From NCBI GenBank assembly GCA_001687465.1, contig LVLI01000266.1, positions 1-28,892 on the forward strand: a stretch of 28,892 nucleotides of DNA. The letters are read 5' to 3'. Source of the DNA: Halocafeteria seosinensis (taxonomy: Eukaryota; Sar; Bigyra; Bicosoecida). The position numbers were made by a program, and so were the translations under genes. Shown here piece by piece: positions 1 through 10,251 of the stretch. The notes below the pieces were generated by a model that was not told the DNA's origin, ran no database searches, and saw nothing but the letters and a program-made list of their open reading frames with translations. Position 1 is the stretch's first letter, and each line of letters starts with the position of its first letter.

Positions 1-702
1 CTGCCAAGATTTCGGTTTGTCTGATGCGCGAGAATGTGCACATGATAGATCATTTCTTGGGGAATCTTGGGTCACTTGTAGAGTAATGTTAGGTTTTCTT
101 TCATTTTTCCTCAATCTTTGTAAGAGTAAATACAATACACACTCCACATCCTGTCTCCGAAGATCCTGAACAAGCGAAGTTCGCTCTTCCTCCTCAAAAC
201 CAACCCCTGATTCCCATACCGATGCCACATAGGCAGGGAGAGATGTCATAGACACCTTCGTGAGTCCTAATCCACCGTAACGAAGTGGTATAAGTGGNAA
301 CCGCCACTGAAGGCAGCTGTCAAACACCTGATCATCCGGAAAATAATCCGTCCCAAGCAGCGAGCGAGCAACTTCCAACACCGAAATATCAAATTCCACA
401 GTTGCAGCTTTCCTATGCCATGGCGGAACTGTACGTAGCAGATGATTCAGCGCCGGAATTATCGATTCCCTGAGGAGGATATACCGGCACTGTACAGGAA
501 CTGCAGTTTCAGTCCTTACCATGATCAACTTTCGCATCTCTTGAACATTAGACAGACACCACCGTTCTTCAAAATCAGGGACACCAATCGGAGTACCTAA
601 GACCACAATACCATCCCTCTTAACTGGTAAATTATAAGCATCCTGAGGAACTGACTCCCCCACCGGAAGCAAGAGCTCCTTGGCAGGTAGAATGCCGATT
701 CC
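1..702 (-). mobile_element. Reverse transcriptase fragment of a non-LTR-type retroelement, cut by the window edge
   Basis: The minus strand is open without a stop from about 999 down to base 1 and runs off the window. From about 702 downward the translation has the layout of the region after the catalytic palm in LINE-like reverse transcriptases of protists: a GIGILPAKELLLP segment (like the 'GL.lN..K..ll.P' segment), then VVLGTPIG near 600-620, then RTVPPWH near 400, then IPLRYGGLGL near 265-290, followed by an AYVAS-type helix. No YxDD catalytic motif is visible upstream in any minus frame, so the element looks 5'-truncated or rearranged near 700. The part from 702 to 999 is open but unrecognised. 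An N at 298 blurs one codon. The family assignment is from memory of conserved motifs and is not proven; the subfamily is unknown. Confidence 0.68.
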
Positions 703-1002
703 TCCCCACCTACATGGCAGACAGATTTGCCAGCAGCGTCTTGGTTCGAGAGTGCTAGTTCCTCGATTCAGCTTTCGACTGGATTGTCTACCCATGAATT
801 GCGAGGTGGTTACGTTGTAAATACACATAAGCACTTGAATAGGATCAGTCCGAGGCCTCTCATAAACGCTAGTAAATGAAATGTGTCGTAGCGTAAGTCG
901 GTACACCATGAAGTGCAGGAACATGGAAACCTTTGAGCGTAAGATACTGAATCGTACCATAAAGCTATGATGACAAAGCTGTCTACAACGCGTCGGCGTT
1001 CA

Positions 1003-1329
1003 AACGTGAGGATCCCTGAGCGGGTTTTTATTAAAACTTTTATACCCCTCGGTCTGGCCTGCGCAGCAGGAGGGGCTTGCGCGCAAGCGTTTGTTTGCAG
1101 CAGCACCGCGGTATCTGGAGACCACGGTTCGGGCTTGTGCATTGTATGTAAAAGGTACTGCTACAACGCTGAGCCACAGCTGGTCCCTGTGTTCCGGCGT
1201 TATCCAGTACCACCAGTGGCGGCACCACCAGGACTCAAACTTTATTCTGAGCGCACAGTCTGCAGTGATTATCATTGAGCCCGGAGACTATGAATATTCT
1301 TCGTCGTCGTCACCTTGCTCACATGTGCC
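1003..1329. other. Intergenic stretch without a supported gene
   Basis: Overlapping reading frames of 60-110 codons occur on both strands, but none has a recognisable domain or a convincing splice structure. A perfect 14-bp palindrome (GCTTGCGCGCAAGC) lies at 1075-1088. The region separates the retroelement fragment from the 3' end of the hypothetical gene on the same strand. Confidence 0.5.
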
Positions 1330-2377
1330 TCACTCAAAGTAAAACAATCCAAACTTCCATTTAGGGCAGGGTGCATCTCCTGAGGGAGGATAAGTCTCAC
1401 ACATCCGGGCCGAACAGCTATTGCCCGTTGCTCGATAAGCTCTATCCGTACGATGCATCGCAGTTCTCTGTTTCTTGCACGACGAAACCGTTCCAACGCT
1501 TCGAAACTGTACAGGGGCGTCAAGCATGGCAAGTGCACGTGCAGCGTCATTCTCCTCTGGAGAAAACGGTTCATATGGAACAGATTCCTGTTTCGGATTT
1601 CTTGTCTTGGCCAGCCTTGGTCCCATGAACGGTGCGAGTTCAGAGTTTAAACGCCGCCTTGAAACTAGTTTTTCATAAAATGTAATGTCCCTCTCGGGAT
1701 TTATGTATTCTAGTAACGTTCTCGCCAGGTTCCCCTTAGACAGCGATAGAACACCTGACTTCACTTCCTCAATGAATCTCTCCAAACGCAGCCGCTCCCA
1801 CTCATCCATTTTTCCTTTCCTCTTGACAGTATTGGTAGTTGGATTTATATTCAGTCTTTCCCTGTATGGCGAGCTATTCACGGGATCATCATCGGGAAGT
1901 TGAGGAGTGGAATTGGCAGGCGAGAATTCCCGGCTCCTTTCACGTTGCTCTGTGTCGGTAGACCCTGCGTCCGTGCTCAGTTCCCCAGGTTCACTGTCCG
2001 TGTAAGCCCCGGATGGTGCAAACACGCTGCAAAAAACCAAAAACTGAAACTTCCCCCAAAAACATCTCCCTATACTGCAACATTTGGACCGCTTACGCTG
2101 ACGTGGCAAACAAGCCAGTACAAGGTGTAGTACTCTCTTTCCCACTGCCGTTACCCTTTCCAAACAAGAATGTCGAAGGGTCTTTTATCCAAAGACTATT
2201 GTTTCTTTGCGACTCCATAACAGTGGATATGCTTGAGCTCGTTTCCGATAGAAGTGAGTCCTTTGCCTCGCTGGTACCATTTGTTTTGCAGGTCTCGGGT
2301 CCCAAGTTCTCAGACTCAGAACACCGTGAGCTCAGTTCACCACCAGTCCCGTGTGGATTTTGTTTCTCTTTATACAT
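1330..2377 (-). CDS. Hypothetical protein, two exons, about 325 aa
   Basis: Proposed exons are 2377..2097 and 2026..1330, joined by a 70-nt intron (2096..2027) that starts GTAAGCGG and ends TTTTTTGCAG. The phases close exactly (326 codons including the stop). The ATG at 2377 is the first in frame after an upstream stop. I do not recognise the product. Residues 1-94 are Ser/Thr/Asn-rich and probably disordered, 105-165 are acidic and Ser/Pro-rich, and residues 167-235 form a charged, probably helical block beginning MDEWERLRLERFIEEVKSG and including a YEKLVSRRR stretch. The last 60 residues are Cys/Arg-rich with a less natural composition, so a further 3' intron or a different end is possible. 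No signal peptide or membrane segment is obvious. The splice geometry supports a real gene; the function is unknown. Confidence 0.5.
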
Positions 2378-4468
2378 AGTTGACGAGACAAGAGCGATTG
2401 TATCGGGTTAAGAACTTTATGGAACCGGAAGGCAAACGCTCTCTCTATTTCTCTCTCGTTCCCTGTTCTTGGTGTGCTGTTCAAGGAGGTCTTCTGGTTC
2501 TCACGCACTACAGCACAACAAAAGAGAACCCCGCAAGATGGTATACTGGTCCACAAAGAGGTTGAGATTTATCTTCCAAACACTATCATATCTTACTAAA
2601 TACCATTTCCGTGGGTAAAGTGAAGTCATCCTCCATGGATGACGTATACACAATTGGTCGCACAAGCAGCCGTTTCGATTCCCCTGCTCCTTCCCCTGGC
2701 TTTTAGCCCCTCGAGAGCGTCGCACACAAACACGTCACTCACTGCGGGAAACCAGGCCGCGGAGGCTCCATGAAGAGCGTGTTGCAGTATTCGAGTCATC
2801 TCAAATGGACTATTTTCCCGGGGGTGGTAGCATTCACCGTGTGTGGCCGAGCAAAGCGCATCGCACGGATTCCACGGAGAAAAGCACTTCCGCAGCTGAA
2901 CCAGAACATGACTCACACTGCACTTAAGTAAAGAGTGTACCAGAGAGTGCACTGTGGGATGCTTCTACTGCAGCCTTTTCAGAATCTAGCGTACATTGTC
3001 GATGAGCATAGTACATATTTTGGGGCGAGGTTTGGGTCTTGTCCCCTGCTGTTGGCCTCTGCAGTGGGTGAAGCCATTGAAGTGTTCTGGTGTGCGAGTC
3101 ATTCCGCTGCTACGGAGTTCTCCCGCTGTGCACAATGAAGCCTTTTGGTAGGAAAATACCTGATACAGCATGAGCTGTCGCCATTTTACATTAACACATT
3201 TCCGCAAATAGGAAGAGCCTAGACAATATCCACTACACGCTCGCTAAGATGGGTAGCACAGGTAAAATCGGACAGGACCCCACAAAATCCCATTCAATCC
3301 CCTATTCCCTCTTTCAAACGCCGCGTCAGCATTCATGAGCATTTGTCTGTTCTTGGAAACTTTTCGATATACTGAGGACGAATGGTAGCACTAATATGCG
3401 ATAGGGCCACACTGAGAGCAAATGACGGAGGCATACCCTCTGAAGAAGTTCGTCCAGAGACGCTTCCTTTGTTTTCTCGGGGTGTTTCTCTCCGGAAATT
3501 TGGTTTCTGTTGTCCTCGGTCGGTATCATTCTCTTGCTCATATAAGTTCTTCCTTGCTACGAGGGATCGTCGCGTTTCTGGATTCGCTTTGTAATTCTTC
3601 ATAATTGATTCCTTCCTGAATACGGCTCTGTAATTCCCACGAGCGCACCAGCACACCAAACCAATTCCCGATTCAATCCAGAATTCTCACTCAACATGCA
3701 ATCATATGTCGTTGTTTTCCNTCCCGCCACTTTGCCTCCAACGTGGATGCTCCTCCTTCGCGGAAGTTGGCTTCCTGAAGGAACGTGTCCGTGGAACAAC
3801 AACCGCGGTTCTGTACGGCTATACTATCCCCTACTGCCCGCTGTAAGCCCTGTAGACTGATAGCTTTCACTGTCAATCATTTTGCAGGAGAGCATCCAAT
3901 TGCTACAATTTTGAGTCCATTACTGTACTTCTTGTACAACTTGTATCTGTATTCATTCGTCAGCCCGTACATGCCTTCGTTCTGTCCCCCTGTGGCAGGT
4001 TCATGACTCTGCAAAGTCATTTCCAAATACCTCTCAACTCCTCCTGGTATTAGGCTGCTAACTCCTCTGAAATTTTATGTCACGCACGGTTCACGTCGTA
4101 TGCACCGACAGGGATGGGCATCCTGCCGTTCACGTGAAAGATCATCCCACGCATTGTGTTGCGTACCCTTTGCTTCATCTATTTTCCGTCAACCTGTGGT
4201 CCACTATTGCAGTGGCAGTATCAGTAGATTCTGAGTAGAATATGTTTACTATAATGCCATTCAATAATGGCCGCCATTGCAATGCCATTGCTTGTACGAC
4301 CTTCACAGACTGCATCACACAAGCAGTGACACGTTAACAATCGGCATGTCATTACTATAGACTATAGTATACTATGCACCTACTAGCCAGAATTGGTTCT
4401 AATAGAATCCTTGAAACAGTGAAATCTAGGCGTAGGTGTACTTAGGTGTGTATGAAAACGAACAAACG
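2378..4468. other. Two-kilobase region with no supported gene
   Basis: Only short open frames on both strands (up to about 110 codons, for example minus 3659..3333 and minus 2952..2626) are present. None shows a family signature, and I could not join them with convincing splice sites. An N sits at 3721. The right part (4230-4380) is AT-richer and carries small repeats: GCCATTGC copies near 4273-4291, CCATT/AATGG inverted copies, a tandem ACTATAG heptamer (4354-4367) and a 12-bp palindrome ATAGTATACTAT (4364-4375). It probably holds the promoters of the divergent flanking genes (hypothetical gene and PPR gene), but no core element is identifiable. Confidence 0.45.
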
Positions 4469-7400
4469 ATGTCTAAAGCGGCAGGGTCTGGATGGAGCCA
4501 ATGCTGGCGTTGGAGCCAGAGACGAGTCGTTAACTCCGCTATATCAAACCAGACAAGCTGTATACCCTGTGTTCCAAGATCCCGAGAGTTTAATTTTGCG
4601 GTCCACGAACCATCATGGATACGAATTCCTCGGTCCGATACTTCTTCGATGCCGGGTTCGACGAGGAACGTGAGTACCTCTGCTCCTCTTCAAAGTGCAC
4701 GATGGACGAACCAGAAAGAAGACAAGACGAAAAATTGGAGAAAGTATCTCAGTAAGAGAGCTAAGAAAAGGAGAAAAAGGAAGCTTGAACGATGGAGAGC
4801 TCAGAATCCTTTGCCCAAAGCTCCTATGCAAACCTTGCCAAGACGCTCCGTCGAGGAAGAGAAAGAAATCTACAGCCAACACAATCGTGTTGCTGAAATG
4901 ATTGCTTACAAGAAGAAACCTGTTCCAACACTACAGCGAGGTAAGTGCATTTTTATGCTAGTATGATGGGTTTGTTCCGATCATTTGATGAGAGCCTGTT
5001 CACCCAGTTCTGGAGGAGCAAGACCCTGACACACTATGGACCGAACTCCGCGGAGGGGCACTTGAACGAACAGTTAAGAACTATAGCCATCTACTTCATG
5101 TGCTAGGGACTCAAGGAAGGATTGCAGACATGATGGCTGCCTATGACGAGATGTTTGACGTAGGTTTGGAGCCTAATGTTGTCACTTATACTAATATGGT
5201 ATCTGCCTGCGCCAACCAAAGGAACATCGATGCGGCATTGCACATTTTGGAGATGATGCGGTCGGCCGGGGTGACTCCAAATGCCGTGACTTACGGTGCG
5301 GCTATGAAAGCCTGTATCAATTGTAGTGCACTGGAAAAAGCCTTTGCCTTACTCGGGCAAGCAGAACGTAGTGGCGTACCCATGAATGCTGAACTCTTCA
5401 CGCACTTGATCGTGGGATGTATTAGGCAAGGTAACATTGATCTGGCCTGGAAAACATTTGACCACATGCGAATCTGGCATTGTGCCCCGGACGCGGTTGC
5501 ATACACAGCTATGATTTCAGCCTGTGGGCGCACCGATAATGTTGAACGCGCATTAAACTTATACAACGAAATGCTTCAATATGGCGTCTTTCCCACACAC
5601 GTCACGTTTAATGCATTGATTTATGCTTGCGGCCGGAGTTTTCGCCGGTATAAACACGCGTTCAATCTTGTAGAGGAGATGAAGGCAAATGGCTACGCTC
5701 CTGACATTCGGACATATAACTCTCTGATTTTGGCGTGCACACACTCTGGAGAAGTCACGAAGGCGAAGAAGTATATGTATGAACTACACTCCGAAGGGTT
5801 GAAGCCGGACACTGTGACGTACAACACTATGCTAAGCGTCTATGCCAGAGCCATGGTTGAACATGGTCCGAAAGCTCGTAGGAAACAATTGGATCGAATG
5901 GATCCAGAGGAACGTAGAGAAGTGGAACTGGAGAGCAGACTTTCCGGAGAAGATCTATTGGCCCTAGATTACGAGCAGCCGAACCAACAAGCTTCGTCAG
6001 ACTTAAAAGCCGTAAGCAACAAAGATCTCAAAGAGCTGTCGGTAAGACTCTTGTCAGAATACTACGGAACCCAGCACCGCCAAGGCACCGGAGATTATTC
6101 AAGACAGGAGCTGGACATGCTTGACCAAGGTCCAGACCATCCTGCATTTGATCCTCCTTCTTCGGAACCTGGAGAAGGCTCGTGGGCCGAATTAAAGGAG
6201 GCCAGTTACCAGCGCGACCGGCAAACGTGGCTAGAGGCGGGCATGAGTGAGGGAGCGATTCGGGATATGGAATGGGAGTTCGTCCACGGCAGGCCTGACA
6301 CGGACACTGATAATGGTGATCCTGAAGTACAAGAAATTATACGGCGACGAGTAAAACGGGGCCAAAATATTGCGAAGAAGGAATCCGCCTTCCGGGACTA
6401 TATGGGCTTAGGACCTTCGCACTTTCAGCAGCAATCGTTAGAGGAAGAGGAGGAGCTGCGCCACATAGCGGATGAAGTAGGCTCGAAACTTCCTGATCAC
6501 CTGCGAAATGCGGTTCCTGCGAAGGATGCCACAAAGCCTAATGAGCAAGGAGCTTTACAGCAGTTTCAACAGTACTTTGAAGGTCTACGGGCAAAGAAAC
6601 AGGAAGAGGCAATGCGTGTGCTCAAGTCGCAGATGCGCTCGCGGTCGAGGGCAAGTTTGCAACGAAAGCAGAGTACGCGCGTTCACCAAATAGAGCAAGC
6701 AAATATGCAGGATAATGGAAAACTTCTGAACGCTGTTACAAAACTGTTTTCGCACCCAGATGGGACCGTAAACTTAGAGAAAATCGCAGAATCGTCTAAC
6801 GTCTCATATTCTAAGCTGCTAAAACTGAAAGACCGAATCCAAGACGGGGTGTCTGCTTCGGTAGCTATCTCAGAGGCGGGGATCGATCCCGAGTATGAGA
6901 TGTCGAGACTGATGTCTGAAGTGGGGCAAGACATCCAGGAGGCTTACAATACGGAACCCGATACAGAAGCAGAGCTGGAAAAGATAACGGTAAACGGAGT
7001 CCCGGCGACTGAATACATCTACAGAACTGACTCTGAAAACGATTGGAAGCCGGACTTCACGAGGGAAGACATTTCGAAAATGGGAGATGTCGTGGATGAG
7101 AAACTGGAGGCTGATTATCAAAGGAAGTTAAGGCGGGTATCGGAGGAGCTCGACCGCCAGCTGCAGGCGTGGGGAGAAAAGGAGAGTACTGACCGAGAAG
7201 TAGAACAAAGTGGGTATCTTCATGAATCGTATAAACGTTCTCTAGAACTGGAACAGCCAGCGGTTCGGACACTCCTGGGGGCAGACTTCCTACAAAGCCC
7301 TGATACGCCGCAGAAGGTGAAAGAGTGGCATTCATACCTTGATCTCATTGGAAATCTTTCCGAAAACGCCTCTCCGCAAAAACCGCGGCGTGATGGTGTT

Positions 7401-9661
7401 TTCGCGAAGGAGCGTTTGAGTGAATCGGAGGATTCACGGAAATCACCGATGCCCAAAGAAGAAAATGCTGAAGGACCTAGAGCGCTAGGTGAGCGAGGTA
7501 CCCAGAGTATCGTTAGCCAGTCGCTTGACGAGTATACAGCTTCGGCTCATGATCCGAGTAGTAACGGCATTAAAGAGCCATATCCTGGCTATGATCCCAC
7601 TCACATAATAAGCAGCAATGGGGTCGTCTGGGAACCAGTGGCCGACCACGAAGACGAGAGGCCCCATGGCTTAGTACGGCGGAGGCGGTCAGGCTGGGCG
7701 ATCGAGGGATGCGAATATCTCCCGCGGCCTGCCTCTTTAGTGCGGTCTGAGAACGAAGATGTCTCATGCTTCCTAACCACAGACCCGAGAGCGGTCAAGG
7801 ATTATGTAGATGCTCGATTTTCAGACTCCGGCTTACGTGAGGACCACAGGCTGCGCATGCAGTGTGAAATACTTGAACAAGCCGAAGACGATACAGCTCT
7901 TTCTAACAATGAGATTGAAACTGAAGACGTTTATTCAAAATTCATCCAAGACAGTGTTCAATTTCCTGACCGAACTACAAGCTCGCTAGTTACAGAGGAA
8001 GGCCAACAAGAGGGAAAAGAAACTGATAACGCTGAGATAGATGTTGCCGAAGCTAATTCGTGGACTGATAGTGTTCCACGTCCTAAGTATCGCCAATCCG
8101 AACAACGCAAAGCAACAACTGATATTACTCAGCAGTCTAGCGTAGCTCTTTCAGTTCCCTCGCTAGATCAAGAAAACATTATCAAAGACAGCATTGGAAA
8201 CGCTATCTCAGGTTCTCAAAAGAAGGGAAAAGAGGGAAAAGCAGCGCTCATGTACGATGATTTTGAGCAGGAGGTCGGTTCAATCCTCGACGAAGAGTTT
8301 ATGGGTAAGCTTGGCGAGCAGGTTGGCGAACACCTCGGGAAGGACTTCGAGACAAAATTTAGGTTTTCCGAAAACCAGAAAGGTCGTTCAGGGAATTCTG
8401 AACGTCGCGGTCCGACTGAGCAAGCAGAGCCAGAGATCCAGCGTCTGCAAAAGATTAGACAACGAATGGGAAAGGGAGCTCGGGAACACTCGCAACCCCT
8501 AGGGGAAGTTGAAAGGGCTCTCATCGCAGCGACCGATTCAAGGGCTCAAGCAGAAAAACGAATGGAGTCTGATGGTGGAGTATCGGTTGTGGATGCGTTC
8601 CTTGGAGTGAAAAAGTTTCAAGAAGGTTGGGTAGACAACAATGACCTCTACGATAAAAGCTTATCTCACTCCGTTAAAGAAATTACTGCGTCGACGTTAG
8701 AGAACAGCACGCAAGCGTGGCTGAATGATGGCGAGCATGTGGACCAGTCAACTAATGAAAACATTGGCAGTGGTGTCCTATCCAAATACGGTAGGAAGGT
8801 GATGAATGCTAGGGCACGACTGGCTAGTGCAATTTCCCCAGGTAGCAAAGGAGAACTACGTCTGCGGGCTTTGCAAAAATTTTCAGAAGAGTTGTTTGCT
8901 GGTGCACATTGGGCTCCCACCGAGCTTCCTCAAGACGTTAACGAGGCTCGCAAGGTGTTCCTTGAAGAAACATTTAACACTTACGAGGAGCTGAAACGGA
9001 GTGGTTACGAGCCGGACAAGTTCACGTTGAATAGCATTGTAGCGGCGTGTGCCAATGCCGGCAAAGCTAAAGTAGCATACAACTTTATCCAGGAAGAGTT
9101 TCGAAAGTTCAATGTGATGCCCGATGAAAGAACTTTCAGGTCGCTTCTGCGGATGGTATGTCTTCAATGTTGCCTTGAACTAACCTTTTATAGTTGTATC
9201 GGTCTTATTCCTTTGTGCTGCGCAGCACCAGAAAGCGCGTCGAATGGATCTTTGCGAACTACTGCTTACGCAAATTCAGCAACATGACATCAAACTGGGA
9301 CCAGACGTATGTTTTGGTCTGTATGAATATCGCGACTTTTCTATATGTGTTGTTGTTGTTGTTTGCCCCGCAGTCATATGGTATTCTTGTCCATGGCTAT
9401 GCTCGTGACTATCGCATCGCTGATGCTCTGGACGTTTTGCGAAAGATGAAAGACAACAATTTGGAATGCCCAGAAAGGTATGCCTTTCTACTTCGCCAAC
9501 GATGCAAAGAGCTATCAATTTGGCACGAGCTCGTGCCGGACCACCCGAATGCCTGGCAGTACTCACCTCGGGCAAAGTCACACAAGAGGAGTAAGGGGAA
9601 GCATGTCAATGTAATGAAGACCCTGGTCAGCCACCAAATGTACAACCAGGGTGTTCAGTGA
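4469..9661 (+). CDS. Pentatricopeptide repeat (PPR) protein with PPR blocks at both ends
   Basis: Exons: 4469..4940, 5008..9155, 9226..9306, 9374..9661; introns are 67, 70 and 67 nt with GTAAGT/GTATGT donors. All phases close, giving about 1662 aa. PPR proteins are helical-repeat RNA-binding factors for organellar RNA processing, stability or translation. About seven degenerate 35-residue repeats fill residues ~185-440, with typical signatures such as GLEPNVVTYTNMVSACA, GVTPNAVTYGAAMKAC and GLKPDTVTYNTMLSVYA. About three more lie at ~1470-1630 (GYEPDKFTLNSIVAACA, then SYGILVHGYARDYRIADAL). Between them are roughly 1030 residues of acidic, Glu/Gln/Ser-rich sequence without a recognised domain. 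The N-terminus has few acidic residues, then a KRAKKRRKRK basic patch (~96-105), compatible with organelle targeting but not decisive. The start is uncertain: ATGs at 4452 and 4615 in other frames could be used with an extra intron (4670..4752). The target organelle and RNA are unknown. Confidence 0.9.
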
Positions 9662-10251
9662 TGCTCCATGACTATCTTTGCGGTTCAGGACAGATTGTCA
9701 ACTTAGAATAGACTTTCGTTGTTGTAATCTGTTACACCATGTCCAGCGTGGAATGTGATTGGTATTCTGTGTAACAAATAACAAATAGACCGCAATGCAG
9801 TAATCTGTACCAATGTAAGTGTACCGCGTCTAATTCACATCGGACAAAATGATTGAATGCATTTGACAGGCTCGTGGAGCTATGGAAGAGTGCTAGGGAG
9901 CTGCTGCTTCGATACAATCGAGTGTCCGTGCCTGGCTACGGTGCACTGCCGTCATGTGACGTTTCGTGAATCGCGACGGAAGCAGTACGGATTGTTTTGT
10001 CAGGAAGTAGCAAAGAGAGCGACCTTATCATCATTGCGTACAATATAAAATCATATAGTGGAGATTATTGATATCATAAAGCAGGCGGGTATTCATTCCT
10101 CCCGCTGTGGTTCAGCCGCTCCGAATTTTGGATCACTTGTCTAGCTCCATTGGAACCAAATAGCCAGGTGGAAGAATACAACATAAACCACGAAAGCTGA
10201 TCATTGGAGACGTAAACTTGGCCAGGAAATAGAAGCAGGAGCACGAATACA
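9662..10251. other. Intergenic region between the PPR and AGC kinase genes
   Basis: About 590 bases contain no coding frame with recognisable content. They should hold the PPR 3' UTR and the kinase promoter and 5' UTR; no clear core promoter element can be named. Confidence 0.5.

Noticed and set aside
967-1278. Plus-strand open frame of 103 codons with a hydrophobic, signal-peptide-like stretch
   Set aside because: It overlaps several equally long frames on both strands, has no homology I recognise and no splice or neighbour support.
2626-2952. Minus-strand 108-codon open frame
   Set aside because: Composition is Cys/Ala/His-rich without domain features, the frame-to-frame signal is no better than chance, and no splice partners are visible.
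3333-3659. Minus-strand open frame with a charged, Arg/Glu-rich stretch
   Set aside because: It overlaps open frames on the other strand and in another minus frame, shows no family signature, and has no ATG-supported full gene.
6337-7798. Many short minus-strand frames inside the PPR exon
   Set aside because: They are shadows of a continuous, domain-bearing plus-strand exon.
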